From Serinus canaria (Eukaryota; Chordata; Aves; Passeriformes; Fringillidae): a stretch of 64,000 bases of DNA. Under the pieces are notes generated by a model, which was not told the DNA's origin, searched no databases, and saw only the letters and a program-made list of their open reading frames with translations. Location: positions 5,681,719 to 5,745,718 of the forward strand of contig NC_066323.1 of assembly GCF_022539315.1 (NCBI RefSeq), given 5' to 3'. The translations under genes were made by a program, and so were the position numbers. Positions 49,655 to 61,387 of this stretch are shown here, piece by piece; position 1 is the stretch's first letter; each line of letters starts with the position of its first letter.

Positions 49655-50229
49655 CTGAAAATATCCTAGAAACAGCATTGCATGACTAATTTTTTTTTTT
49701 TTCAGCTTAGGAAGGTGTTTAGGGCATAGGATGGGAAGAATTATCATTTTTTTTTGATATGTGTGATCCAAAGAGATTTCAATATCCTATTTGATCTGAG
49801 AACATTTTTCTTTCTTTTTAACTGGTCACCACCACTGTCATAGTTGGTTAATAAAACTGGGGCTGCAACACCAGAGACAATTAGCCCCAACAGTGCTGGG
49901 CACCTCAGCAGATGGCAAACATCCATTTTATCCTGCCTTTTACCCAATGAATGGTTCCTCTCTCAGCTAAGCCCTGCTGATCTAATGCCTTGCTGGATCC
50001 CACAGGGAATCAGAGGGAGAGCTGTGGAAACAAGTTTAAGGGCATGAAGCTACAAACACTCTTGACTATGAGTAACTTTACTCTTGGGAGTATTTCAATT
50101 AACTCGAGGAGGGATTGTGTAGGGTAATAAGCTCTGAACTTCATGGAAAGTGTTCTCAGGACTGGTCCCCAAGCATATTCAAATGCAGTCTTCACATAAA
50201 ATCACATAAATCTGTAGCCAGGGACTTTT

Positions 50230-50640
50230 AATAAACATATTTTATATCATAAATTACTTTCTGAGGAGGATTTTTAGAGGTATAATTTTACAGCATTGAC
50301 CTCCAATAGACTCATAAAATTCTATCATGTTAAATGTATATTTAATGGCTTTAAACATTTTATATTAGTGAGCCAGTGGGCCTGGAGGACTCTAGTGCTG
50401 CAACAACCTATTGCATCAGTGGATATTTAGAGAGATTTCAAACATGCAGATTATTGACTTTATTATTGATGCAGAGGAGCCACTATATCTTATCAGGCAA
50501 TTAAAGGCCCTTTCATAAAGTGCTCACTGCATGGAGACTGAATTTATGGAAATGATGAAATTTAATGGCTCCAAAGGAATCATTACATCCGGTCTGAAAC
50601 CCTTTTTTGGGATATTCATATTTATTTTAATATTCATGCT
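50230..50640. promoter_or_regulatory. Candidate conserved non-coding element
   Basis: This 400-base repeat-free AT-rich block has words such as ttattattgatgcagagg, ctttcataaagtgctc and gaaatttaatggctcc, and it has no coherent frame. Texture alone suggests regulatory constraint. Confidence 0.27.
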
Positions 50641-51704
50641 TGTAGTAACGAGAAATTAAGGAATTTTATAGTAAATTACAAATATAAGTAGGTAGATATA
50701 GAGGTTGCTATATTAATTTGAGTAAATCCTAAAGAGAAATGTACTTGCAGCATTTCTTCCTGCCTTTAAAGGTACAGAGTTAAACCAGCCCAGTGAAAAG
50801 AGAGGGCTGTATTTTGATGGCTTTTGTAAATCCTGGATGGGCCAGGTCAAAATTTACAATTTTAATTTTTATTTCTACATTTGATTTACAAACACTTACC
50901 CACACTTCATCTCTTTCTACTAGGGCTGTGATTTTGCACGGGTTATTCTGACATGTATTTTATAGCTAATGAAGGATTTTGGATGTATCCACATACAGTA
51001 TGGCATTCAACCTGGAAATTGCTCTGCTGTCTTGAGTCCCTTTATAAATTCAGCCTTAAATTCAGCCTTCCAGTGAGGTCCCTCTGGCTGGCAGTGTTTT
51101 CAGTTCTAAGTGTGTGCATTACCCAGACAGGTTCTCAGAGATTTAATTTATTTTTTCAAAGACCTGGATATTCAAAGTTATTTGATATTGGATGCAAAGG
51201 AGTAAAAAATATGAGAAGTACACCACAGGACAGCTAGATTATTGCAGGCTTTTGTTTCCTACTTGGGGTAGCATGTCCCCCTTTTGGAAATGAAACTGTG
51301 CCTGTGTTGAAAATTGCCCCATCATAAAAACCCCTCTGTTGGCACTCTCATGTGCTGAATCCACCTGAGGAGAGGTCTCTAGGTCATCTATTCTGAATTT
51401 TACTGTAGCTCCATTCAGTCTTTGCTCTCTCATCTCTTCTTGCTTGGCAAAAGAGGAGAATTCAGGGAATATCATATGGCAATAGCCTGTGTAGTCTCTG
51501 GGGAGAGAAAATGTTCAAACTGACTATGTAGATGCAGCATTTAAATAAAAACACTTGCTGATTTTCTTGGACTTCAAAACTGGCTTTTTTCTTTGTCTGA
51601 GATTGGCAAAATGCAAGCACAGGATTTCCCTGTGCTTCCTATAGCACTGTTTTGCCCCTGTTTTCAGTAATTTTTTTCTTTAAATTTCCTCACATTAGTA
51701 AAGC

Positions 51705-51738
51705 CAGGTTTACCTATGTTACAGGTTTACCTGTGTTA
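51705..51738. repeat. 17-bp tandem duplication
   Basis: caggtttacctatgtta is followed immediately by caggtttacctgtgtta, which differs at one base. It is a small recent duplication. Confidence 0.92.
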
Positions 51739-51842
51739 GTTTGCCTGTTGTTGCTGTGAAGAAGCTTTACAGAGTAGTAAAATTATTTTAGGTCCTTGAA
51801 ATGTTTGGTTTTGACTCTTTCATTTTCATGGTTTTGGAGGAT

Positions 51843-51932
51843 ATTTTTTGTTGTTAGCTTTTTTGGTGGTGTTTTTTTGGTTGTTTCTTTGTTTGCTTGG
51901 TTTGGTTTTTTTGGTTTTGGGAATTTTTTTTT
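51843..51932. repeat. T/G-rich low-complexity tract
   Basis: About 90 bases are almost purely T and G on the plus strand (ttttggttg, gtttgcttggtttgg). It is the complement of the ccaaa-type patch seen at 34636. Confidence 0.8.
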
Positions 51933-54631
51933 AAATAGAAAATGTTCCAATGCTATAAGATAAATTCTTTTGTAGAAGGAGACTATAGAAAAGTCCCTGA
52001 AGTGCTTCACTTTGAGGAGCTTTGTTCATCAAGGCAGAGAGCTTTCTAAGCCACAAGCATCATAATTTCCTGGCCTTGCTCTCTTTGAAATCAGTGGCAA
52101 AACTCTTGTAGGCTGCAGAGGCAGCAAGAGTGACAGGAGCTGCTTCCCTTTGGTTCATTGTTCCATTTTCTGATTAACATCTTAAGCTGCATTTTGGTCC
52201 TGCAGCTTCCACTGTCAGGGAATGCATGATGGTCTTGTGTTGATCTTCTGAGAGAACAACAGCTCATCCTGATGCTCAGCCAGGGCATCTCTCAGTTACT
52301 GTGTGAGAATGCAGCACAGCCCTGGCTCAGAGTGTCCCCACTCCATCTGGGGACCTGTCAGAAGAGCTTTCAGACCTCTTTCCTCTCACCACCCAGCAAT
52401 GAATTTTTTTCCTGCACAAAATGGGTTTGTAACATTTTGTGCTGAATAAGTTTAACAGGTCAGATTCAAAGTAAGATTGCTGTCATTGAAAAAGTTACTC
52501 TGCACAGTTTAGCCACAGTGGCTGTCCAGAAGAGGTTTTCTTAGCCTGCAGAAAGTGTTGTGTCCTTTAACTGTCCCAGAGGTCAATGTCAGAAAATAAA
52601 GACTACATCATGTTACCTAGCATTTATTGCAATGAGAACTATGAACAAGAGCTGAAGTCTAGTTAACATATATCCATTTGACTGTGGAACTGAGCCATTT
52701 TGGCATTTATTTCTTTTCATTTTCCTAAACAGATGGTTTTATTCCCACCATGCAATTTTTTCCCCCACCACTGTTTTCTTCTCATCTAGCTTTCATTAGC
52801 TTTTGTTCTCCAAGCATTATTCAGGCAAGTGTGCTGCACATCATCCAGGATTGCAATTAAACAGGACTGGGAGTGGGGTAAATGAATGGCAGATCTGTCC
52901 TTAAGCTTCTGCCAGAGATAATGGTGCATAGGTGCAGGGGTCCCCTCTTTCTGCTGCATTCTATGACTCTGTTATGGGTGGGTATTAAACAGAGAGGACC
53001 AAAATTTCCCTCTGTTTCCTTCCCCTTTCACTTCTACCTGTGTCACACGACATCCATCAGTCTCACAAAGGCAGTGCCACATGCTCAGTTATTGCTGCCA
53101 GAAGAAATACAAAATCAGGCTTGGCTGACATGTAAAAAGCAGAGCCTTCTTTATGGCAGGCCAGGAAAAGTCACCAACAAAAATCTGTGGGCTTTTAATG
53201 GAGAAAAAGCACTAATGAATAGGCATTAATTGAAAATTAGGGCATGAAAAACAGAAAAGAGGTAAGACAAATCAATTGCTATACCTGTAAGCCTGAGCTG
53301 ACAATAAACCAACAGCAATAGCAGCAAGAGGCATAGGACTAAAATAATCACAGGGGAAAACAGAGGGAAGTTAGGTGGGAATAAATTAGTTTAACAAAGG
53401 CCTACAAGCACTAAACAATTCCACAACTGAACATGAGTGGAGTAACTGTACAAAAGGACTGGAAAAACTATACAAAAAGAATTTAAGATTAATGCCCTGC
53501 CTCTGGTAGGAGATATGATGATTGTGGGAGCATAGGGAAACAAAACCCATGGTGACTCTTTCCTGGGGCATAGTAGGGTCAGTCCCTGTGTTCATTTTAT
53601 AATCTTCTGTAAAACCTGGGAGTGTCAGTTCCCTCTTGTGCTGAGCACAGATGGTGCTCACTCCAGCCCCACATTTAGCAGATGGACACGTGGGCATGAA
53701 AGGTGATGCAGAGGAGAAAGTTTGATCTCAGTAACCTTGCTGTCAGGTGATTTCATTTGTGATGTGAGTGGGGAGAATTTACTGAGTAACTCTATGCCTC
53801 TATTCTCCTCTTTACAATGATAAATTATTTTTCCTTTGTGTTGGAAACCATATTCAGGATCTGTACTTCAGCATTCTCTTCTCTTAAGTTCCTGAAGAGC
53901 CCTAAATATGTTGTTGGCAAATTAGAGGCAGGCACTGGGCATCATGGCTGAACTTGAAAGAGGATATTTAGGAAAGAGTTACAAGGTCATTTACAAAACC
54001 TATTCTGTTGTTGCTCCAATTTCTGACATATAAAACCTGGTTATTATTACCCAGAAAATGAACAACTTGTGCCACTTTTGCTGGAAGCACTGCTGCTTGT
54101 TTAACCTGCACTGTCTGTGCCCAGGTGTGCATGCACCAGGACACCTTGGAGGGAAGGATGCTGTGCCTTTGTCATTGCTGCAGAGCAGCCAGAATTCCTT
54201 TCAGTTTGGAATTTTTCAACTTGAAATTACACATTCCTGTTCTCCACTGGCATCAACAAAACCCATTAACTGTAATAACAGGACTGATTTTGCTCTTATT
54301 AGGCATTTATTAAGAGCTAAGTATCTTGATAAAGCAGAATATGCTGCAACTTGACAGCAGAACTGAAACATTCTGGAGAGTGCTCCTACCATCCATCCTC
54401 CTTCCCTGGTGATGATGAATGAAGAGATTAAATCACGTGCTTCACTTGAGTCATAAAATGCTCTGTGCACTTTCTCAGTAGTCAGATTGTTGATTCTGAT
54501 CAAGTGGAGGACTTGGCTGATCTTGGGATTCAGCTGATAAGAAAGTGGAAATATTTGAAACTCAGAATTGACTGCCAACTAACTACATCATTTCATACAT
54601 TCATCTATAATGGTTAAAATATTGTGTGTTC

Positions 54632-54679
54632 TTAAATTTATTGCTGCTCTTTGCAATAAAGAGCAGTCTCTGAATTTAA
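54632..54679. repeat. Compound hairpin: 9-bp inner and 7-bp outer perfect stems
   Basis: ctgctcttt (54644-54652) pairs with aaagagcag (54658-54666) around gcaat. ttaaatt (54632-54638) pairs with aatttaa (54673-54679). The internal loop is 5 nt left and 6 nt right, giving a 48-base symmetrical hairpin. Confidence 0.88.
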
Positions 54680-55393
54680 ATAGTTGGATTGATTTTTTTT
54701 TTCTCTTAATTTCCCAAGGCACAGGAGCTCTTCTATCATAGTAACCACTCCTGGCTCACACCTGGGGCTGAGGCACAGCTGTGGGACAATGCAGTGCCAT
54801 ACTCAGGGCACTGCCTCTGCACTGCTCTGAAACCTCCAGATTCCAGCTGATGTATCAGGGCAGAATTGACAAATGGAAAAAACACAGATTCAATTTTCTG
54901 GTGCATATAAGCAAATATTTTTCTAGAATAGTTAATGTGGTTTTTGTCTGATCTGAAGCTATTTGATAATTGAATCTTGTTTAACTAAAATCTATCTAAT
55001 TATGCTGCTTTTTTTTTTTTTTGTGGGATGAAATTTATGCTCCCATTTCCCAGAATTCCCAAATTACTAAATGAAAGTGCAATATCATATTCAAGGTACA
55101 GCTTTTTCTCTTTCAGAAGAACCAGTCCACCTTGTTGTAAGGGAGTGAGCTGGTGCATCAGAACCTAGGAATCTCATTTTCTACCTTGGTAGCAAGGAGT
55201 CTCTGCAGCTATTCAGTCTTGCCTCCTCTTTGTGACTGCCATGCTTAGTGGAATTTCTTCTACAGGAAGAATTGAGCCTGACCCCAGTGTGTCTGCAGTA
55301 ACTGAGATATGTAACAGCATAATGGTCAGGGGCATGTACCTGGAAAAGGAATGCTCTCGACAACTGTTCTGGAATTTATTGTGCAGTTTAGCC

Positions 55394-55413
55394 AAAAAAA
55401 AAAAAAAAAAAAA
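55394..55413 (+). repeat. Homopolymer run A20
   Basis: An uninterrupted run of 20 A follows a stretch (55232-55393) that stays open in one plus-strand frame. A retrocopy tail is possible but the upstream peptide is not recognised. Confidence 0.9.
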
Positions 55414-56369
55414 GAGCCTTAAAACCTCAGTTATTTTCAGGTAAAATACAGCTATAAGCATTAACTATTGCAATTATTACCTATTGTAATGCCCAGGTTT
55501 CAGGTTTCTTTTCCCTTTATTCTGTTTCATTTTGGTCTCAGGAATATAGAAATCAGCTGATTGCTGAAAGTGGAAGGGAATTAGCCTTTGATTCAGTGCA
55601 ATTTGCACATGTAGGCTTCCATAAGAGCTGTTACTTCAGCATTTTACTCTTTTAGGTACTTGCTGTATTCTAAAATAAGCAAAGTACAAAACTATATGGC
55701 ATTGCACAGAAGGAGTCAGAGTAATCAATGTGTGGATTAAACAACACTGTCAATTAATCTTTAAGTTTGGAATGACTTGGCAAAGATTTTCAGTATCACT
55801 CAAGAAAGAATATGGGGCCCTGCAGTTTTCTTAAAGGAATTCTATATTTTTCTAAATATGCATGCAGCAGTTTGCTGATCCGTGCCCTTGCTTTGCTGTA
55901 AATACTAAAAACTGCATTTCTGAGTTATGTTCAGGTGACCTGGCTATGATCAGATAGTGCCAAAGGTGCCAGGTCTGCAATCATTGGGGTTTAGGTAATT
56001 CAAGAACATTTTAATTAGCACTGGGAGACAAGTATAGAGTAGAGTGCATTGGTAAAAGAATAATGTTATCCAAGTGCATTTTTCTACAGTGAACAGAATG
56101 TTCTGCTTTATTCTGAGATCTATTCCATAGGACAGCTGGCATGAACTTGGTTAAAATGGCTGTAAAAGCCCTGGAGGCTCTGTTCTCCTCAAGCCAGTGG
56201 TGTTGGGGAAGGGGAATAGAACCTAATATGTCAGGAAAATAGCAGGCATCACTTGTCTGTCTCAGAAAGGAGACAAGTTGCTGAGATTTACATGTAAGGA
56301 TGGCAAACTCTTTTCAAAACTTTTCTTTACAACACTGGAGTTTGGGAAATACATAACAATGAAAGCATG

Positions 56370-56640
56370 TTTACTTTGTGTGGAATTCATGTCATGATGA
56401 GGATAATAAGGCCCTCCAAGGCAATAATTGCTTCACTGTGGGGTGCATCTGCATCTCAAATTGCTCAGCATCTGGGTTTTAAATCATTTGTGTTCCTGGT
56501 GGGTAAAGCTGCCAGGCAGACAAGTAGCATTTTTAAACTTACCCAGCACGATCATGGCATGTGTGCATTTAAGGCTGAGCTTATTATCATCAGGAACTGT
56601 TACTTACACCATAGAGACAGACACCAAATAGATTCTGTGT
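56370..56640. promoter_or_regulatory. Candidate conserved non-coding element
   Basis: The block is repeat-free, with words such as ggcaataattgcttcac and gagcttattatcatcagg. An open frame of 91 codons spans it on the plus strand, but its peptide (MFTLCGIHVMMRIIRPSK...) has no recognised family and a second frame is also open. Non-coding constraint is the more likely explanation if it is conserved. Confidence 0.22.
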
Positions 56641-57543
56641 GATACAATCTTAATAAATTCTTTTCATTCACAAGGAATCCATTCAGCTTCTGTTCCAGAT
56701 GTGGTTTGGGTATTTCAGCAGACTGTCCAGCAGGAAGGCTTTGTCTGCTGAGCTCAGAAAATGGGAGGTAAATTCCACAACTTATCAGTGCTCTGCTGAG
56801 CAGGTGACTGCCATGAAATGCCATGCTGAAGATCATGTCATGAGCAGGAGGAGGCTTTGCTGTATTCCTAGAGAATTATGATACTAACATGTAAAGTAGC
56901 CATCAGCTGGGGAAGAGCCATTCTGCCTGCAGGAACCCCTGAAACTGAACCTGTGCTTCATTTTTACTGGGGCAGGGTTAGACTGGTGACAAATATTCTG
57001 CCTCTGGCGTGTCCTTCTCCACTGCAGCTTCTAAATGATTGCATGCAGAGCATCCTTCCAATCCTAACCTGAGTATGCCATGGTGCATATGGAGATCAGT
57101 TGTTGTGGTGCTGATTTTTGAAAATCCTGATTCTAAAGAGAGCACCCTGAGGTGGCTGCTTGGTGGTGGCTGCAAGTCCAAGTTGAAACAGCTGATCTGC
57201 ACCTTGACTATCTGAGTTACTGAGGTGTGGGCAGCAGTGAGACTGGCACTGTGCATGCTCTGTCCATCTCAAGTTATGGCTTAACACCTTGTGTTCATGG
57301 GTTTATTTCCCCAATTCCCAGTGTTGGTGTTTTGGGAAGGTTTTTAAATCCTGCTCTTGCCTACATCCATCATGGCCCTGGGACAGGACAGCCTTGTGTG
57401 CTGCTGTCTGTGCAGGCTGTTGGACTCAAATGCAAGGCCAACCTACCTCTCCTGAAACTGTGGCTCTGGAGAGACCCTGGCAAAGCTGTGATGTGCCTGA
57501 CATTTGTTTTTGGCCCCAGTGGCAGCTGCTTTGATGTTTTATT

Positions 57544-57574
57544 GGGGTGGGGTTTTTGGGGGGGGGAGGGAGGG
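57544..57574 (+). other. Potential G-quadruplex-forming G-run cluster
   Basis: The plus strand carries G4, G4, G9, G3 and G3 runs separated by t, ttttt, a and a. This meets the usual pattern of four or more runs of at least three G with loops of 1-7. It sits in a low-complexity stretch that continues as T/G and then C/T-rich DNA to 57626. Confidence 0.75.
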
Positions 57575-58248
57575 TTTTTTGAGTTTTGTTTGTTTGCTTT
57601 TTCTTTTTTCTTTTCTCCCACCCCCGGGTTATTTTAACCTTGGATCAGTTCCCTGATCTGATTCATTTCACAGTCACACAAATAGTTGTACTGGCACAAC
57701 AGAGGGAGCAGCAAGAATTAGCAGAAGGAGCAGTGACTGCACCCAGCAGCTCTTGTACAGGAAGAAAAACACCTTAAAATCCTCTCTACTATGTCCATTT
57801 GAAGTGCCTTCGTTCAGTGTCTGTTACAGGAGCTTTTTTTTTGTTGTGGATTTCCCTCTCTTTGTTGCTACACAGGTTTTTTGCCCAGTACAAGAAGTTG
57901 TTTCAACCCTGCCAGCACCTATCTGCCACCTCATTAGCTGTCTGCTGACTACTGAAGCACTTAGGAAAGAAGCAAAAATCTCTGTAGACTTCTAAACCAC
58001 GTTAGCAGACAACTGAAAATTAGCAGTAAGATAAACATTACCTGATCTTCAAAAGGCAAAAAGAGTAATCACTTTCTTGTTAACCACACAATTCTGGCTG
58101 GAAAGCTTCTGACAGTCACAGTGCAGAGTGATTAGGGATACCCACTCCAAGAGGGGATTTTCCCTTCTGCACTCAAAAGAGGTTTGCAAAGCCAGCCCAT
58201 GGCAGTGCTTGGTGCTTTCATGCTTTTCTGTTTTCTACAGGGTAGTAG

Positions 58249-58296
58249 AATTAATTAATGAATTAATTGATGATCTTGAAGGTGTTAATTATGATT
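58249..58296. promoter_or_regulatory. Cluster of homeodomain-type TAAT/ATTA words
   Basis: gaattaattaatgaattaat and the following ttgatgat...gttaattatgatt contain at least five TAAT/ATTA cores within 48 bases, several arranged back to back. The same bases also lie in an open frame just after an acceptor-like sequence (see findings), so binding-site cluster and exon are rival readings. Confidence 0.3.
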
Positions 58297-58834
58297 GTGG
58301 TCTGTGGTTTGGTTCTTTGCTCACAAGCATCCTTTTTTTCCCCCCTTTTTTCCATGAAGGGAGATTGAATCGCTTGGAAGGTGATTCTGCTCTCTAATGT
58401 CATACTTCTCCATGTCAGTAGTCAGTCATGGCATAAACTTCTTAATGTACCTGTAATTATCCTTTTTTAATTCTTACCCTCAGTTTTGGGAAAGGAGAGA
58501 AGGTAGTCATAAGAAATGGAAAGGCTTTACTTTTATGTTTGCTTGATTTCAGAAAAAGATTCACAGTTAGGTCCGGACCCTTCTTGAGCCAGGAGCGCCT
58601 TCAGTCATCTCTTATACACTACAAAGTGAACATAGCAATCCTGCCTTTCTTCTTCTTTCATTTGAGAGTGATACAATGAAGTGGAAGATGTTTATGTACC
58701 TGAACTTGTGACAAAATAGTCTAGTAAAACACAGATCTGCTGAAAACTTCAGCATTTCTATTGTTTTTTGTTGCCTTCTGCTTTGGCAATATTTGGATTC
58801 TGGGCAGGATGGAGGTTGCCTGGTAGCTGTGAGA

Positions 58835-59244
58835 CAAAAGAATAATAATTGTGCTAATGCTTGTAGTAATGGTATAATTTTAATGAAAAAAGAGAGAGAA
58901 ATAACACCTGACAGTTGCTCACCACTCCCTGACCAATACCCAGCCAGTCCAGAGCAGTGGTCGGTGGCTTCTGGCCAAGTGCTCCTTGTTTGTACACTGA
59001 TGTTATGTGGTATGGCCAGGGTGCCATGGTCAGTCCCTTTGGCCATGCTCCCTAAAGTCTTCTTGTCCACCTGGTCACTGCCAGAATGTGGGAAACTGGA
59101 AAGTCCAGGACTTGGGGTAATCATGGCTCAGCAATAACTCCAGCATCAGCACATTATCAGCATTATCCTCACCCTAAATTCCCAACACAGCCTGTACCAG
59201 CTGCTGAGAAGAGAATTTACTTTATTCCAGCCCAAACCAGGACA
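58835..59244 (-). mobile_element. Truncated avian endogenous retrovirus solo LTR (antisense)
   Basis: Read on the minus strand from 59244 the element begins TGTCCTGGTTTGGGCTGG, as a widespread avian LTR family does. It continues with the wording for the ctgggaatttagggtgagga region, tgctgatgctggagttattg and gacttttcagcttc-like text ('ccaggacttgg' and 'agtccaggac' on the plus strand). It then reaches the antisense of 'ggtcagggagtggtgagcaa'. After that, similarity fades into ttttttcattaaaattatac (near 58885) and is lost by about 58835, so the 3' part is deleted or diverged. No internal retroviral genes are present, so it is a solo LTR remnant. The minus-strand 170-codon frame 58612-59124 lies mostly within it and is not a gene. 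Family naming (ERVL-like) is tentative. Confidence 0.75.
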
Positions 59245-61387
59245 CATCTGAGCTGTGCTTAGAACTGCAATTGAATTGGGCTCTTGGAAATAGCTGTAAG
59301 GGTGAGCAAAGTGCTCAGATCCTTGCTCTGCCAGCCTAGAGCAGAGAAGCTTTTGTTTGTTTCTGGAGCATGGAGATGCCTTTCTGTTCCTTCATGTCCA
59401 TTAATGTGTTCACCAGGGAACCTGAAATCAGAGCTGTAGGAGGTATTTTACTCACCCTTTGGCACCAAATGATAACTTTCAGCCAAGGGGACTTTGATTC
59501 AGCCAGATGCAGGAGATTACAGACGTGTACCTGAAGGCAGAGGACATTGAGTTCTGTAAGGTATATACTGCACAAAAGAGTGCTACAGTCCCCACCAGTT
59601 TAGGAAAGTGTCTAGAGACTTCATTCTGCTTTTCCCCATATAGGTCTAAGGAAATTAATCAATAAGCAAGGACACAGGGTGAAAACATACGGTCTTTGAT
59701 ATTTAATAAATGGATTAACAGAGTCCACCGCTTAATATTCAGCCTCTGCCTTAGGAGTATAAATTAATAAGCATTAGGTTCTCTTTAATGAGGAATTTTC
59801 CCTTTTAAAACCTGAATGAATTATCAAAAAGAGCTCTGGCAGAATTTCAAAGACATTTTCTGACCTTCTAGTATTCTGGCCTGCATGAATTTTTAACAAG
59901 ATGCTATATATCTGGAAGGCCTATTAGAATTTGTCTGCAGGAAATCTATCTGCCCTGCAGCCCCTCACCCCCTTTTTTTCTTTCTTTCATTCTTTTTTTT
60001 TTCTGGATAATCAGACAACTAAAGCAGAAAAAGGAAAAATATCTGTAATAGCAAGAGAATGTTTAATTTATGGAAATAAAGTTATAAAAAAGAGTCCTTA
60101 TTCAAGTTAATAAAACTCCACACATTGTTTTTAAATATTAATCATGGCTGGCAAAAATCCTTTATTTATAGTGCAACTTTCATTTACATTCATTTTTATA
60201 TAGTATCAACAATGTAAAGTGTTCCAAGATCTGTTTGAAAATGCATATTTTAAAGTGCATAACATGCATAACTTGCAATTAAATGCACATGGCTATGCTT
60301 TTCTTTTTTGCTGGTTTCTATCCCAGAAAACCTTTAAGAACTCTTCCTGGCATCTGAGACTGTTCAGAAAATGAATATAACAGACCAAAGCAGATGTTTT
60401 AAGTATTTGTAGATTGATTTTCACCATAATGAAGGAAGCTTATTGTCATTACTTGCTCTATTTTTTTTATTTTTTAGAGGGTTGCTCTGTGACATTTTGA
60501 AAAGGCAGAATGTTGTGTTTCATAAAAGGTTTTCGTTATCTATGCAAATTTTTACTGATGATGTTTTGAATTCTAAATGCCACTTCAGGAAAAGAACTGT
60601 ATCTGTTAATGTAAATGGAACTGTTTCACTTCTTGGCATTGCATTAGCTGGTCCTACAGACAGGGCAGGCTGTGGGTGGGGTATTGCTCTGAGTTCTGGA
60701 GCAGATTCCATATAGCTCACTTCTGCTCAGTGCCATGCATCAGACCCTGCCTCCTGGAACTCCCTGGGGGCTTCACCTTGCCCACCTGGAAGCTGCAGAA
60801 TAAAAAACTCCTGGGAACAGCCCTTGCTCCCAGACATGGTTGATGTGCTCCATGATCCCCACGTGGATCAGTGCCCATGTGAACCAGGGGGGAAACAGCC
60901 ATCAGGTTTTAGTAAACAGATTATTAGAAAGTGGTTCCCTTCATCTTGTTAATAATGGCAGGAACCACTAACAGGATTTCCATGTCACCATTTCTTTTAT
61001 TTCCACTTTCAGGGGAAAGTTCTTGTCTGAGTTAATCCTTTTGTGCAAAGTCCCTCCCCTGGATAAACCCACAGGAACTGTTGCAGTTGGTGGAATTGCA
61101 CATCATTTGGACCTGAGCCACTGACTGAACATAAAACTGGGAAATTCAGAGGCTGGTTCACACATTCAAATGCTAACTGGTCCCTTGGGTCTGGAGTTCA
61201 CTGACATTCCCTGCCCTGGCTCTTGATTAGGGCCACACAAGAGTAGAAAATGATGCTGAAACACATGGCTTAATAAGAGCTGGTTAATTATTTGCTCATA
61301 TTACTTTGTCAGGACAGCTTAGCCCTGGAACAACTCCACTGTGGCTGATTTTCAATGAGGCAGCATCGAGCTGACACAGTATTGTCT
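59245..61387. other. Intergenic; candidate regulatory block, no gene confirmed
   Basis: The block at 59690-60420 is listed separately. An acceptor-like tract ends at 60477 (ttttttttattttttag) and is followed by an open plus-strand frame; this is treated as a finding, not a gene. A second perfect octamer, ATGCAAAT, occurs at 60542-60549. The stretch 60700-61387 holds nothing recognised. Confidence 0.4.
59690..60420. promoter_or_regulatory. Candidate conserved non-coding region
   Basis: About 700 bases of AT-rich DNA, interrupted only by a short c/t run (59966-60003), carry many TTAAT, ATTAA, TTTAT and ATGCAT words. Examples are tattaatcatggctggc, ttaataaaactcc and gtgcataacatgcataact. No frame is coherent. 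It resembles enhancer-rich desert DNA; conservation is untested. Confidence 0.27.

Larger units (their letters stand above)
44536..50229. other. Intergenic, no gene seen; GC-richer patch, homopolymers and two hairpins
   Basis: A GC-richer, CpG-poor patch lies at 44640-45090, with overlapping open frames on both strands. Homopolymers include A24 at 46469-46492 and T17 at 46911-46927. An (AATA) microsatellite lies at 48673-48689 and aaaatacaag words repeat at 48871-48921. Hairpins at 48406-48446 and 49628-49654 are listed separately. No family-supported gene was found. Confidence 0.45.
50641..58834. other. Intergenic, no supportable gene; several small structured items
   Basis: Contained items are a 12-base duplication (taaattcagcct twice at 51044-51067), a 17-base duplication at 51705-51738 and a T/G-rich tract at 51843-51932. 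Others are T14 at 55009-55022, A20 at 55394-55413, a compound hairpin at 54632-54679, a G-run cluster at 57544-57574 and a homeodomain-type word cluster at 58249-58296. Open frames at 52882-53229, 54058-54578, 56367-56642 and 57227-57637 have no family support. Confidence 0.45.

Noticed and set aside
58612..59124. 170-codon minus-strand frame
   Set aside because: It lies mostly in the LTR remnant, which carries no protein-coding region.
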